DNA from: Massilia soli
GTDB taxonomy: Bacteria; Pseudomonadota; Gammaproteobacteria; Burkholderiales; Burkholderiaceae_D
Reading direction: 5' to 3'
Assembly (NCBI RefSeq): GCF_016809835.1
Contig: NZ_JAFBIL020000002.1
Location: 578,647 to 642,646, forward strand
DNA length: 64,000 nucleotides
Shown here: positions 43,481 to 52,718 of the stretch, one piece after another
How the letters are laid out: every line of letters starts with the position of its first letter
Position numbering within the stretch: position 1 is the stretch's first letter
The notes under the pieces: model-generated
The model's database searches: none
What the model saw: the letters and a program-made list of their open reading frames with translations, nothing else
Told to the model about the DNA's origin: nothing
Made by a program: the position numbers and the translations under genes

Positions 43481-43537
43481 TTGTTTGCGTCGATACTACT
43501 ATTCCAATATAATGGAACTATAAAATAGAGGACAGAC
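43481..43537 (+). promoter_or_regulatory. ars promoter with operator-like palindrome
   Basis: A perfect -10 TATAAT (43508-43513) is 17 bases after TTGCGT (43485-43490). The palindrome TTCCA-N6-TGGAA (43502-43517) covers the -10 element, as expected for ArsR repression. GAGGA then lies before the arsR start at 43538. Confidence 0.6.
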
Positions 43538-43861
43538 ATGATGGATACGAAACCTGCAATCGCCGCCCTGGCGGCACTTGCCCAGGAGTCGCGCCTTGCG
43601 ACTTACCGCTTGCTGGTCCAGGCCGGTCCGGCCGGCATGCCGGCGACCCGGATCGCCGAGGCGCTCGGCCTGCCTCCCTCATCCCTGTCGTTTCACCTGA
43701 AAGAGCTGGCGCACGCCGGCTTGGCAGCGGCCCGCCAGGATGGCCGCTTCATCATTTATTCAGCAAATTACGAAACGATGAATGCCTTGCTGGGCTTCCT
43801 CACCGATAACTGCTGCGGCGGCAATCCCTGTTCGCCAAGCGCCGCCGGCACTCCCGAATAA
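43538..43861 (+). CDS. arsR: ArsR family arsenic-responsive repressor
   Basis: 107 residues, start ATG 43538 with GAGGA upstream. Winged helix with LAQESRLATYRLLVQAG, TRIAEALGLPPSSLSFHLKELAHAGLA and wing RQDGRFIIYSANYETM. The As(III) site of the classical ArsR (ELCVCDL in the DNA-binding helix) is absent; instead three Cys cluster at the C-terminus (Cys92, 93, 98 in NCCGGNPC), as in the ArsR2 type with a C-terminal metalloid site. It should repress the operon until arsenite binds. First of four genes arsRCBH. Confidence 0.95.
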   Translation: MMDTKPAIAALAALAQESRLATYRLLVQAGPAGMPATRIAEALGLPPSSLSFHLKELAHAGLAAARQDGRFIIYSANYETMNALLGFLTDNCCGGNPCSPSAAGTPE

Positions 43862-43884
43862 ACTCCCTTGACCCGAGGCTTACC

Positions 43885-44364
43885 GTGAACGTACTTTTCC
43901 TTTGCACCGGCAACTCTTGCCGCTCCCTGATAAGCGAAGCGGTCTTCAACCATCTCGCGCCGGCCGGCTGGCGCGCGATCAGCGCTGGCAGCCAGCCGAC
44001 CGGCAAGCTGAATGACAAGGCGCTCGCGCTGCTGGCAAGCAAAGGCATTTCCACCGAGGGTTACTACAGCAAATCCTGGGATGACTTGCCGCTGACACCA
44101 GAGCTCGTCGTGACCGTGTGCGCAAGCGCCGCCGGCGAAACCTGCCCGGCGTATCTTGGCCCGGTGCTGCGTACCCATTGGGGTGTCGAGGATCCCAGCC
44201 ATGTGGCCGGCACCGAAGGCGAGATCGACGCGGCCTTCGAGCAAGCATACGCAACGTTGCGCGCACGCATCGAGGCCTTCCTCGCCTTGCCGCTGGCCGA
44301 GTTGCAGGGCGACCGCGCAGCATTCAAGGCCGCGCTCGACCGAATCGGCCACATCGACGCCTGA
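43885..44364 (+). CDS. arsC: Arsenate reductase, LMW phosphatase type
   Basis: 159 residues from GTG 43885. The P-loop CTGNSCRS begins at Cys7, and two later cysteines (Cys79 and Cys87, in VTVCASAAGETC) complete the three-cysteine relay of the thioredoxin-coupled ArsC type. SDR regions such as DDPSHVAG-like EDPSHVAG hold the general-acid Asp. It reduces arsenate to arsenite for ArsB export. Gap to arsR 23 bases. Confidence 0.95.
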   Translation: MNVLFLCTGNSCRSLISEAVFNHLAPAGWRAISAGSQPTGKLNDKALALLASKGISTEGYYSKSWDDLPLTPELVVTVCASAAGETCPAYLGPVLRTHWGVEDPSHVAGTEGEIDAAFEQAYATLRARIEAFLALPLAELQGDRAAFKAALDRIGHIDA

Positions 44365-44437
44365 ACCCATGCCTGCCGCTGGCCGGGCATGCACCCGGCC
44401 AGCTTGCTGGTGACCGCTTGCTCATCGAAGGATCCCT

Positions 44438-45718
44438 GTGCTGACCGCTTTTCTCATTTTCTTTACCACCCTGATCTTCGTCATCTGGCAGCCGCGCGGC
44501 CTCGGGATCGGCTGGAGCGCCTCGGCCGGCGCCGTGGTGGCCCTGCTCGCCGGCGTCATCGAGGTCAGCGACATTCCGGTTGTCTGGAACATCGTCTGGA
44601 ACGCCACGGGCGCCTTCGTCGCCGTGATCATCATCAGCTTATTGCTCGACAAGGCAGGCTTTTTCGAATGGGCCGCATTGCATGTGGCGCGCTGGGGCAG
44701 GGGCAACGGCCGCCGCCTGTTCATCCTGCTGGTTCTGCTGGGCGCTGCCGTCGCCGCGCTGTTTGCCAATGACGGCGCGGCGCTGATCCTGACGCCGATC
44801 GTCATCGCCATGCTGGTGGCGCTGCGTTTCTCCGCACGCGCAACGCTGGCGTTCGTGATGGCTGCCGGCTTCATCGCCGACACCGCCAGCCTGCCGCTGG
44901 TGGTCTCGAACCTGGTCAATATCGTGTCGGCCGACTACTTCGGCATCACGTTCGCGCGCTATGCCGCCGTGATGGTGCCGGTCAACCTGGTGTCCGTGGC
45001 CGCCACGCTCGCCGCGCTGGTCTGGTTCTTCCGCAAGGACATTCCGGAAAACTACGATCTGACCCAGCTGAAGCGCCCGCAAGAAGCGATCCATGACCGC
45101 GCGACCTTCGTCACCGGCTGGTGGGTGCTGGGCATGCTGCTGGCCGGCTTCTTCTGGCTGGACGACCTCGGCGTGCCGATCAGTGCCGTGGCCGCCGCCG
45201 GTGCGGTCCTGTTGCTGGCCGTCGCCGCGCGCGGGCACCGCATCTCGACGCGCGAAGTATTGCGCGGCGCGCCATGGCAGGTGGTGGTGTTTTCGCTCGG
45301 GATGTACCTGGTGGTCTACGGCTTGCGCAATGCCGGCCTCACCACTTACCTGACCGCGCTGCTGGATCGCTGCGCCGAATATGGCGTGTGGGGCGCCGCG
45401 CTCGGCACCGGCTTCATCACGGCGATCCTGTCGTCCATGATGAACAACATGCCGACGGTGCTGGTGGGCGCGTTGGCGATCGATGCGACCGCGACCCAGG
45501 GTGCGGTGCGCGAAGCGATGGTGTATGCCAACGTGATCGGCGCGGACCTGGGGCCGAAGATCACCCCGATCGGCAGCCTGGCGACCTTGCTGTGGCTGCA
45601 CGTGCTGGCGGCGAAGGACATCAAGATTTCGTGGGGATATTATTTCCGCGTCGGCATCGTGCTCACGCTGCCGATCCTGTTCGTGACCCTGTGCGCGCTT
45701 GCCCTGCGCCTGAGCTGA
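44438..45718 (+). CDS. arsB: Arsenite efflux pump ArsB
   Basis: 426 residues from GTG 44438 (AAGGA before it). Twelve or so membrane segments; conserved ArsB stretches [69 protein letters not shown] and [15 protein letters not shown]. It is an arsenite/proton antiporter (Acr3 is a different family). No arsA gene follows, so export should be driven by proton motive force alone. Confidence 0.96.
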   Translation: MLTAFLIFFTTLIFVIWQPRGLGIGWSASAGAVVALLAGVIEVSDIPVVWNIVWNATGAFVAVIIISLLLDKAGFFEWAALHVARWGRGNGRRLFILLVLLGAAVAALFANDGAALILTPIVIAMLVALRFSARATLAFVMAAGFIADTASLPLVVSNLVNIVSADYFGITFARYAAVMVPVNLVSVAATLAALVWFFRKDIPENYDLTQLKRPQEAIHDRATFVTGWWVLGMLLAGFFWLDDLGVPISAVAAAGAVLLLAVAARGHRISTREVLRGAPWQVVVFSLGMYLVVYGLRNAGLTTYLTALLDRCAEYGVWGAALGTGFITAILSSMMNNMPTVLVGALAIDATATQGAVREAMVYANVIGADLGPKITPIGSLATLLWLHVLAAKDIKISWGYYFRVGIVLTLPILFVTLCALALRLS

Positions 45719-45730
45719 GAGGAATACTGA

Positions 45731-46447
45731 ATGGACAAGCTACCGAATCTTCCCAATATCAAGCCGGACTTGCTGAAACAGCCGACGATGGCGCAGCTCG
45801 CGCAAGTGGGCGACATGGACCATCCGCCGCGCATCCTGATGCTGTACGGCTCGCTGCGAGAGCGCTCCTTCAGCCGCTTCCTCACCTTCGAGGCCGCGCG
45901 GATCCTCGAGCATTGCGGCGCCGAGGTGAGGATCTTCGATCCGATGACCTTGCCGATGGCTGGCAGCGTGCCGGACACGCATCCGAAGGTGGTGGAACTG
46001 CGCGAGCTGTGCCTGTGGTCGGAAGGCCAGGTATGGTGCAGTCCCGAGCGCCACGGCGCGGTGACGGCGGTGCTGAAGAACCAGATCGACTGGATCCCGC
46101 TGGAGATGGGATCGATTCGTCCAAGCCAGGGCCGCACGCTGGCGGTGATGCAAGTCTGTGGCGGCTCGCAATCGTTCAACGTGGTCAATTCCCTGCGCCT
46201 GCTTGGACGATGGATGCGCATGTTCACGATCCCGAACCAGTCGTCGGTCCCGATGGCATACAAGGAGTTCGACGACGAAGGGCGCATGCGTCCGTCGGCC
46301 TATTACGACCGTGTCGTCGACGTGATGGAGGAGTTGTTCAAGATAACATTGCTGATGCGTGGGCGGACCGCCTATCTCACCGAACGTTACAGCGAACGCA
46401 ACGAACGGGCGCAGAAGGCAATCGACCGCCAGATCGAGAAACTGTAA
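45731..46447 (+). CDS. arsH: ArsH NADPH-dependent FMN reductase
   Basis: 238 residues, start ATG 45731. Flavodoxin-like with [27 protein letters not shown] (FMN phosphate loop), [29 protein letters not shown] and [22 protein letters not shown], all typical ArsH. ArsH oxidises trivalent organoarsenicals such as methylarsenite, or acts as a quinone reductase. Last gene of the operon, 12 bases after arsB. Confidence 0.95.
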   Translation: MDKLPNLPNIKPDLLKQPTMAQLAQVGDMDHPPRILMLYGSLRERSFSRFLTFEAARILEHCGAEVRIFDPMTLPMAGSVPDTHPKVVELRELCLWSEGQVWCSPERHGAVTAVLKNQIDWIPLEMGSIRPSQGRTLAVMQVCGGSQSFNVVNSLRLLGRWMRMFTIPNQSSVPMAYKEFDDEGRMRPSAYYDRVVDVMEELFKITLLMRGRTAYLTERYSERNERAQKAIDRQIEKL

Positions 46448-46559
46448 CGCGGGAGTTGGCCGCCATTGCCGGACACGGCCAGGGCCCGGAAAAAGCCATC
46501 CTTCCCGCGCACGGCGTCATGTCGGCCATTGCGCTGTTTGCACGTAGCCGCTACCTGGC

Positions 46560-46595
46560 CAAAAAAAACCGGGCGGGGAGTGCATCCCGCCCGGT
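46560..46595 (-). terminator. Terminator of the KGG stress gene
   Basis: ACCGGGCGGG (46568-46577) pairs with CCCGCCCGGT (46586-46595) with an eight-base loop; on the minus strand it runs into eight T. Strong. Confidence 0.88.
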
Positions 46596-46655
46596 GCAAC
46601 ACAAGAGCGTTATTATCGATTCGATGGCAGCGTGGCGCGGTTGGTGGCAAGCGTA

Positions 46656-47042
46656 TTATTTCTCCTTGCTTCCCTGTCGGTTGCCCTTGTTGTCGGCAGT
46701 GCTGCCCGCGGTGTCCGCGCCCCTTGCCGTCCCGCGCTCGGCCTGTGCCGCACGGCTGGCCGACTGCCGGCTTTCTCCGCCCTTGCGGCCGATGTCGGCC
46801 ATGTGTTCGCGGTTGCGGCTGACCACCTCGCCGCCTTTTTGCCCCGCGCGGCGTGCTTCTTCCGAATCGAATTCGTGCGCCGTTCCTTTTTGGTGCGCAG
46901 CCTGGCCGCCCTTGCTGGCGATCTCGCGCTGCTGGTTTTCATCCATTGCGGCGAAACCGCGTTTTGCCGGTCCCTGTCCGCTGCCGCCGCCGGCCTTTTG
47001 CTGCGAGCCGGCGCTTTTACCGCCTTCCTTCGTTGTCGCCAT
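46656..47042 (-). CDS. KGG-repeat stress-induced protein
   Basis: 128 residues from ATG 47042, with AAGGAGAT before it; the longer frame to 47117 is unsupported. Hydrophilic with several KGG-type motifs: FAAMDENQQREIASKGGQAAH, SEEARRAGQKGGEVVSRN and HMADIGRKGGESRQS. This is the stress-induced KGG family (GsiB, YciG). Disordered and desiccation/heat-associated. The hemerythrin and phasin genes lie upstream on the same strand. Confidence 0.92.
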   Translation of the reverse strand: MATTKEGGKSAGSQQKAGGGSGQGPAKRGFAAMDENQQREIASKGGQAAHQKGTAHEFDSEEARRAGQKGGEVVSRNREHMADIGRKGGESRQSASRAAQAERGTARGADTAGSTADNKGNRQGSKEK

Positions 47043-47177
47043 GTCGATCTCCTTGTGGTGCATCTCTGTACGGGAACTGGATGCGGCCGGAACGCCTGCC
47101 GGCCGCTCTCCGTGCATCGCGCGCCTGAATTGCCGCGCTCGTGGGTTAGAGGGAGGGGCTGGTCGTAAGTTCCGGGC

Positions 47178-47729
47178 TTAGTTCGGCGGGCGCTGCATGC
47201 GGCGCCCCATGTCGCGCGGTTCGATCGCGTCGATCGAGGTGGCCGGCGACGACAGGTCCTCGTCGAGTTCGTCCTTGCGCGCGGCCAGCTGCTCGCCCAG
47301 GTCGTCGAGGTCGATTCCGGCGCGGCGCGCGGCGTCGAACATGTCGGTTTCTTCCTTCTCGATGTGGTGGGCGATTTCTTCGCCCAGCACGGTAACGGTG
47401 GCGTCGTAGTGGTCGTCGCCCGGATACATCACTTCCAGCTGGCTGATCAGCTCGCGCGCGCCGGCGTGTTCGACGTCGGCCTCGTCCATCAGGTCGTCGT
47501 CTTCGATGAACGAGCGCAGCACCGGATAAAAGATCTCGTCTTCGATCATCGTGTGCACCGTCAGCTCGTAGCAGATTTCGTCGACCAGTTCGCCCTTGCG
47601 CTGGTCGGCGTCGTCGCTGCCGCGCAGGTTGTCGAATTCGCGGAACAGGCTCTTGACCTTGTCGTGGTCGGCCTTGAGCAGTTCAAGCGCATCCGGCGCC
47701 GGCGCCGGCTTGTTGTGTGGTTTGTCCAT
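47178..47729 (-). CDS. Hemerythrin HHE domain protein
   Basis: 183 residues from ATG 47729 (AGGAG six bases before). One HHE bundle: LLKADHDKVKSLFREFD, ELTVHTMIEDEIFYPVL, EHAGARELISQLE and EEIAHHIEKEETDMF hold the His/Glu ligands of a non-haem di-iron site. The C-terminus (140-183) is charged, ending RRMQRPPN. Such proteins sense or bind oxygen or NO, or repair iron centres under stress. Likely co-expressed with the KGG gene. Confidence 0.92.
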   Translation of the reverse strand: MDKPHNKPAPAPDALELLKADHDKVKSLFREFDNLRGSDDADQRKGELVDEICYELTVHTMIEDEIFYPVLRSFIEDDDLMDEADVEHAGARELISQLEVMYPGDDHYDATVTVLGEEIAHHIEKEETDMFDAARRAGIDLDDLGEQLAARKDELDEDLSSPATSIDAIEPRDMGRRMQRPPN

Positions 47730-47755
47730 GTTGCACTCCTGTCGGATTAAATGGC

Positions 47756-48226
47756 TCAGCCGGGTTTTTGCTGGCTGCCGTTGGGGCCGCGCCACAGTCC
47801 GCCGTCGCCGGACGGCCGCTGCATGGTGGCGAAGGCGGCGCCGGCGTCGAGCGAGCGGCGCGCCATGTCGTCGGCGAGCGCGGCGGCGCTGCGCCCGGCT
47901 TCAGGGATGTGGGTTTCAGCGGTATGGGTCAGCGCGACCTGGGCGCCGCTGACCAGGTCCACCAGTTGCTGCTGGTACTGGCGCAGGTGGCGCGCCAGCG
48001 GTTCCATCGCGCGCAAGGCCACGTTGCCGGCCTGGAGGGGGTCGGAACACGCCAGCAGCTGGCGCGAGGTGCTGATCGACTCTTCCATCAGCTGCTGGGC
48101 CAGCCGGAGGTTGAGCTCGCTTAACTGGCGCGCCGAATCGACGCTGCGCTGCGCCAATTCGGTGAAAAAATTGACCTGGGTGTCGAAATGGGATCGCAAC
48201 GCAGGGTTGTTGGCAAATGGTTGCAT
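47756..48226 (-). CDS. Phasin family protein
   Basis: 156 residues, start ATG 48226 after GAGGAA. The helical phasin core is FDTQVNFFTELAQRSVDSARQLSELNLRLAQQLMEES and later SDPLQAGNVALRAMEPLARHLRQYQQQLVDL. Phasins coat polyhydroxybutyrate granules and steer their number. The disordered C-terminus ends NGSQQKPG. Fits with phaB at 18445; the PHB synthase gene is not in view. Confidence 0.9.
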   Translation of the reverse strand: MQPFANNPALRSHFDTQVNFFTELAQRSVDSARQLSELNLRLAQQLMEESISTSRQLLACSDPLQAGNVALRAMEPLARHLRQYQQQLVDLVSGAQVALTHTAETHIPEAGRSAAALADDMARRSLDAGAAFATMQRPSGDGGLWRGPNGSQQKPG

Positions 48227-48419
48227 AGGGTTTCCTCGGCAGAAGGCGGTGAAGGGTGCCGCCGTGCGGGCGGCGAGCGTGCTCGGACGAGCATCCGATA
48301 GACGTTGATTGCGCCGCCAAGTTCCACCCGATGGTGCAGTGCACGGTTTCCATCAAGCCGCGTGCACGAGAGCAACGGCACGTGCGACAATACGTGGTTC
48401 ACGGGCTCATCTTTGACAT

Positions 48420-49292
48420 ATGGCTACCATGCAAGCGGAATACATCCTGACCCTGTCCTGCCTTGACCAGCGCGGCATCGTTCACCGTGTCTCGGGCTTT
48501 CTGGCCGAACATGGCTGCAACATCATCGATTCGGCCCAGTTCGGCGACCCGGACTCGCGGCTGTTTTTCATGCGCGTGCATTTCGCGCTGGAAGACGCGG
48601 GGGTCACCGACACCGTGCTGCGCGCCAGTTTCGCGGCCCTGTGCGACGCCATGCAGATGACCGGCCAGCTGCACGACGCCCGGGTCAAGCCGCGCGTGAT
48701 GCTGATGGTGTCGAAGATCGGCCATTGCCTGAACGACTTGCTGTTCCGCTACAAGAGCGGCCTGCTGCCGGTCGAGATTCCGGCGATCGTGTCGAACCAC
48801 ATGGACTTTTACCAGCTGGCCGCCAGCTACAACATTCCGTTCCACCACCTGCCGCTGGCGACCGGCGCCAGCGACGCCGCCAAGCTGGCGCAGGAAGCGC
48901 GCATCCTCGACCTGATCGCGACCCACCAGGTCGACCTGGTGGTGCTGGCGCGCTACATGCAGATCCTGTCGCCGGGCCTGTGCACGGCGCTCAAGGGCAA
49001 GGCGATCAATATCCACCACTCGTTCCTGCCAAGCTTCAAGGGAGCGCGCCCGTATGCCCAGGCCCACCTGCGCGGGGTCAAGCTGATCGGCGCCACTGCC
49101 CACTTCGTCACCGGCGACCTGGACGAAGGCCCGATCATCGAGCAGGATGTCGAGCGGGTCGATCACGCGATGAGCGCCGAGACGCTCGCCGCGATCGGGC
49201 GCGACGTCGAATGCGTGGTGCTGGCACGGGCCGTCAAATGGTTCGTCGAGCACCGCGTCCTGCAAAACGGCGACAAGACTGTCGTCTTCTAA
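48420..49292 (+). CDS. purU: Formyltetrahydrofolate deformylase
   Basis: 290 residues, start ATG 48420 (ATG 48429 is an alternative). N-terminal ACT domain (about 5-85: ILTLSCLDQRGIVHRVSGFLAEHGCNI) and C-terminal formyltransferase fold with VSKIGHCLNDLLFR, VSNHMDFYQLAASYNIPFHHLP, the catalytic HHSFLPSFKGARPYAQA and ATAHFVTGDLDEGPIIEQ. Hydrolyses 10-formyltetrahydrofolate to formate, keeping the one-carbon pool balanced. Starts a run with yaeQ. Confidence 0.96.
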   Translation: MATMQAEYILTLSCLDQRGIVHRVSGFLAEHGCNIIDSAQFGDPDSRLFFMRVHFALEDAGVTDTVLRASFAALCDAMQMTGQLHDARVKPRVMLMVSKIGHCLNDLLFRYKSGLLPVEIPAIVSNHMDFYQLAASYNIPFHHLPLATGASDAAKLAQEARILDLIATHQVDLVVLARYMQILSPGLCTALKGKAINIHHSFLPSFKGARPYAQAHLRGVKLIGATAHFVTGDLDEGPIIEQDVERVDHAMSAETLAAIGRDVECVVLARAVKWFVEHRVLQNGDKTVVF

Positions 49293-49313
49293 CAACTTAG
49301 GCAAGAAGCATCA

Positions 49314-49856
49314 ATGGCACTCAAAGCGACAATTTACAAGGCGGACGTCCAGATCGCCGACATGGACCGGAATTATTACCAGGACCACGGCCTGACCCTG
49401 GCCCGCCACCCTTCCGAGACCGACGAGCGGATGATGATCCGGCTGCTGGCGTTCGCCATCCACGCGAACGAGGCGCTGACCTTCACCAAGGGCTTGTTCG
49501 ATACCGACGAGCCCGACCTGTGGCAAAAAGACCTGACCGGCGCGATCCAGTTGTGGATCGAGGTCGGCCAGCCGGACGAAAAGCGCATCATGAAAGCCTG
49601 CGGCCGTTCCGAGCAGGTGATCGTCTACAGCTACAGCGCCACCAGCCATATCTGGTACAAGCAGATCGCCAACAAGCTGGAACGGGCGCGCAACCTGACC
49701 GTCATCAATATCCCGGCCGAGGCCAGCGAGCAGCTGGAAAAACTGGCAAACCGCAACATGCAGCTCCAGTGTACGATTCAGGACAGCCAGATCTACCTGA
49801 CCGATGGCGCCAACACCGTGCTGGTGGAGCGCGACACCTTGCGCGGCGGCCGTTGA
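49314..49856 (+). CDS. yaeQ: YaeQ family protein
   Basis: 180 residues from ATG 49314. Full-length YaeQ: ALKATIYKADVQIADMDRNYYQDHGLTLARHPSETDERMMIRLLAFA, then WIEVGQPDEKRIMKACGRS and VYSYSATSHIWYKQIANKL. A PD-(D/E)XK nuclease-like fold of unknown activity; E. coli YaeQ was linked with RfaH-type suppression. Separated from purU by 21 bases. Confidence 0.96.
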   Translation: MALKATIYKADVQIADMDRNYYQDHGLTLARHPSETDERMMIRLLAFAIHANEALTFTKGLFDTDEPDLWQKDLTGAIQLWIEVGQPDEKRIMKACGRSEQVIVYSYSATSHIWYKQIANKLERARNLTVINIPAEASEQLEKLANRNMQLQCTIQDSQIYLTDGANTVLVERDTLRGGR

Positions 49857-49917
49857 CCGCCGCTGTCCGGGATGCGGCTATAATCTGGCCCACTGCCTGC
49901 TCTCTGACGAGATTGCC

Positions 49918-50382
49918 ATGAAAAAACAACTGATCGCGCTCACTGCCATCCTTGCCCTGTCCAGCCACGCGCTGGCCCAGGTCAGTGTCACCGCACCGTG
50001 GATCCGCGCCACGGTGCCGCAGCAGGAAAGCACCGGCGTCTTCATGCATCTGCAGTCGTCGGGCGACGGCCGGCTGGTGGGCGTGAGCACGCCGGCGGCC
50101 AGCCGTTCGGAGTTCCACCAGATGGACATGCGTGGCCAGACGATGAAAATGCAACAGGTCGACAGCATCGACCTGGCGGCCGGCAAGGGCGTCAACCTGG
50201 CCTCGGGCGGCTACCACATCATGCTGATCGGCCTGAAGCGCCAGCTCAAGGCGGGCGAAGTGGTGCCGCTGACCATCATCGTCGAGGGGAAAGACAACAA
50301 GCGCGAGCGCATCACGCTCAAGGTGCCGGTCAAGCCGCTGACCTTTGCCGGTCCGGGCGCCGGCCCCTCGCGCCACCATTAA
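49918..50382 (+). CDS. Periplasmic copper chaperone PCu(A)C
   Basis: 154 residues from ATG 49918. Signal peptide of about 20 residues (MKKQLIALTAILALSSHALA). The copper ligands of the family are present: H-x-M in SEFHQMDM, the Met pair in QTMKMQQV and H-x-M in GGYHIMLIGLK. The body resembles DUF461 (PCu_A_C). It delivers Cu(I) to cytochrome oxidase. No cox gene or Sco gene adjoins. Confidence 0.93.
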   Translation: MKKQLIALTAILALSSHALAQVSVTAPWIRATVPQQESTGVFMHLQSSGDGRLVGVSTPAASRSEFHQMDMRGQTMKMQQVDSIDLAAGKGVNLASGGYHIMLIGLKRQLKAGEVVPLTIIVEGKDNKRERITLKVPVKPLTFAGPGAGPSRHH

Positions 50383-50388
50383 CGGCGT

Positions 50389-51162
50389 TTAACGCGCCGC
50401 CACCCGCGTCACATCCCCAGAACCCACCACCGAGCGGCTGATTTTCGGGTCGCCGCGGTAATTGACGTCGCCCGAACCGGCGATGGTTGCGCTGAGGTTG
50501 TCGCGCGCCCATACTTCAGCGGTGCCGGAGCCGGCCACGCTGACGCTGGCGTCGCCCGCGGCCATGCGGCCCATATCGACATCGCCCGATCCGCCAATCG
50601 ACACCGACACGGTGTTAGCGCTGCCGCCGCCGGTTTTGAAGTTGCCGCTGCCGCCGACCGTCACCGACACGGCGTCGCCGTCGATGCTCTTGATGTCGAT
50701 CGAGCCGGACCCGCCCAGGTCGAACTGCATGCGCTCCCCGCGCAGCGCGTCCGAGCGGATGGTGCCCGAGCCGCCCAGCGCGATGCGGTTCACGTCGCGC
50801 GCATGCACAATGATTTTCATCGACGTGGCGTTCAGGTTCATGTTCTTCTTGAGCGGACGGATCTTCAGGGTGCCATTGTCGATCGTGGTCTCGATCAGCG
50901 GCAGCAGGTTGTCGTCGGTCTCGATGCTGATGCCCTCGGTATTGCCGATCCGCAGTTCGAGCTGGGCCGGCACATTCAGCGACAGGCCGGTGAAGTGGGC
51001 TAGCGCGCGCGACTGCTTCTTGATCGCGCCGTTGCCGCGCACCTTGTCGCCGACAATCCAGTCCAGCGGCGAGGCCGACACCATCGCGACGGGCGCGGCC
51101 AGCGTGATTGCGGCAAACGCCAGTACCAGGTGGCGCAGGGCGATTGTGGTGGTGGTTTTCAT
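50389..51162 (-). CDS. DUF2807 head-GIN domain secreted protein
   Basis: 257 residues from ATG 51162 with AAGGAGAC upstream. Signal peptide to about residue 28. DUF2807 (head GIN) pattern: GLSLNVPAQLELRIGNTEG, ETTIDNGTLKIRPL, then a beta-helix in which LGGSGT, LGGSGS, VGGSGN, IGGSGD, VAGSGT, IAGSGD and VVGSGD recur every 16-20 residues, one Gly-Ser turn each. Adhesin-like or envelope protein of unknown role. Divergent from the methyltransferase remnant. Confidence 0.88.
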   Translation of the reverse strand: MKTTTTIALRHLVLAFAAITLAAPVAMVSASPLDWIVGDKVRGNGAIKKQSRALAHFTGLSLNVPAQLELRIGNTEGISIETDDNLLPLIETTIDNGTLKIRPLKKNMNLNATSMKIIVHARDVNRIALGGSGTIRSDALRGERMQFDLGGSGSIDIKSIDGDAVSVTVGGSGNFKTGGGSANTVSVSIGGSGDVDMGRMAAGDASVSVAGSGTAEVWARDNLSATIAGSGDVNYRGDPKISRSVVGSGDVTRVAAR

Positions 51163-51390
51163 GCTGTCTCCTTGGTGGTCAGGGTAATAAACGGTACTTT
51201 CAGGCATCGTATGGCAGCGCCCGCTGGGATGCCACGGCTTTGCGACAGGCTGCAGCCAAGGCTTGCCAGGATGCGCGGCGGCGCGATATTCCGCCTCCGT
51301 GCGGCCGGGCGCGGTATCATGTCGGCCCTCGCCCTGGCGCCCCGCAATGGCGCTGGCGCGGTGCGCACCTTCATCTTTTCTGGAAATATC

Positions 51391-52029
51391 ATGCTGATCA
51401 TCACAATTAAACAGGGCAAGGAAAAAAGCATCCTGGCCGGCGAACCTTGGATCTATGCATCCGCCATCGAGCGGGTCGAGGGGCGCAACAGCGAAAAGAT
51501 GAAGCCCGGCGCCACCGCCATCGTGCAGTCGTCGGCGCGCACCTTCCTGGCGCGCGCGGCCTACAACTCGCGCTCGCAGATCCGGGCGCGCGTGTGGACG
51601 CTGGACGAGGCCCAGCCGATCGACCATGCGCTGATCAAGCGCCGGGTCAAGCTGGCGCTGGAGAAAAGCGCGGCGGCCGCGGCCAAGGCCAAACCGGGCA
51701 CGGTGGTGCGGCGCGTGAATGCCGAGGCCGACGGCTTGCCGGGCTTGCTGGTGGATGGCTACGGCGGCAAGGACGGTTACCTGATCTGCGAGTTCCAGGC
51801 CGGCGGCGTCGATGCCTGGAAGGTGCCGATCGTGCAGGCCCTGCTGGCCGAAACGGGCTGCCGCAACGTCTGGGAGCGCGCCGACGACCTGGTGCGCAAA
51901 GGGGAGGGGCTGCCGGTCACCAGCGGCGCGCTGGCGGGCGACGCGCCGCCCGACGAGATCATCGTCAATGAAGAGGGCGTGCAGTTCTCGCTCGACCTGA
52001 AAACCGGCCACAAGAGCCGCTTCCGCTAG
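51391..52029 (+). pseudogene. Truncated RlmI-type rRNA methyltransferase (lacks catalytic domain)
   Basis: 212 residues from ATG 51391. An N-terminal PUA domain (about 1-75: IITIKQGKEKSILAGEPWIYASAIERVEG) and the adjoining domain (FLARAAYNSRSQIRARVW, VVRRVNAEADGLPGLLVDGY) match class I 23S rRNA m5C methyltransferases such as RlmI (about 396 residues). It stops at SLDLKTGHKSRFR, just where the family continues with KTGFYLDQR and the S-adenosylmethionine-binding domain. The stop overlaps the 3' end of the opposite gene and no remaining catalytic sequence is found in any frame downstream. So the C-terminal half was lost, probably by rearrangement. Confidence 0.85.
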
Positions 52030-52718
52030 TAGCGCCCGGTCAGGTTGCTGGCCAGTTCGCCCTGGCAGGCGCCGTATAGCCGGAACGATTCTTCTTCGGT
52101 GTCCATGGCCGCCTGCGCCACTTCCATGCCGGCGATCTCGCGCCGGATGAAGGGGCGCAGCCACAGGTCGACCTCGGCCTGCAGCGCTGCCAGCCCGGCG
52201 CCGTGGCGGGCGTACAGCGGACGGTCGCCGAACCGTTCGGCCAGCCCGGCACGCACCCGCGCCTTCACATGCGGGAACTGCTCGCGGTACAGCTGCACAT
52301 GGCGCATCTCATGCTCGAGGATCTGGCGGTAGCTGCACGAGGCTGGCGAGAATTCGCGCGCGATGTAGACCGACATGCGCGGCACGACCAGCTCGACCGA
52401 GATGCGCGGCGACACGCATTCGCGGCCAGTGGCCCGGTCGACGATCGCCGGGCCGTCGAGCAGCACGCTGGCATGGGTTTCCAGCGCCGTCATCCCCAGC
52501 ATGAAATCGCTGGACGTGTTGTGCACGCTTTTATTGCCGAGCACGCGGCTGGACACGGTGTTGTCGACCTGGTGACCGAGGTCGCTCAAGGCGACGTCGA
52601 AGCGCGGCGTCATCTCGCGTTCGCAGCGCTGCTCGAACGTCCATTCGGCAGGTTGCGAAGCGGCTACCCAGGCTGGCGCAGCGGCCAGGGCAAGTGCGGT
52701 GAACAAGGACGTTTTCAC
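52026..52718 (-). CDS. Secreted hypothetical protein with HEXXH motif
   Basis: 230 residues from GTG 52718 with AGGAAAG before it. Signal peptide to about residue 20. A putative zinc site HEMRH lies at 136-140 in YRQILEHEMRHVQLYRE; four cysteines (about 32, 101, 128 and 222) may pair as disulphides. DUF922-like secreted Zn-dependent proteases have this layout, but the family call is tentative. Its stop codon shares bases with the stop of the truncated RlmI-like gene. Confidence 0.65.
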   Translation of the reverse strand: MKTSLFTALALAAAPAWVAASQPAEWTFEQRCEREMTPRFDVALSDLGHQVDNTVSSRVLGNKSVHNTSSDFMLGMTALETHASVLLDGPAIVDRATGRECVSPRISVELVVPRMSVYIAREFSPASCSYRQILEHEMRHVQLYREQFPHVKARVRAGLAERFGDRPLYARHGAGLAALQAEVDLWLRPFIRREIAGMEVAQAAMDTEEESFRLYGACQGELASNLTGRY

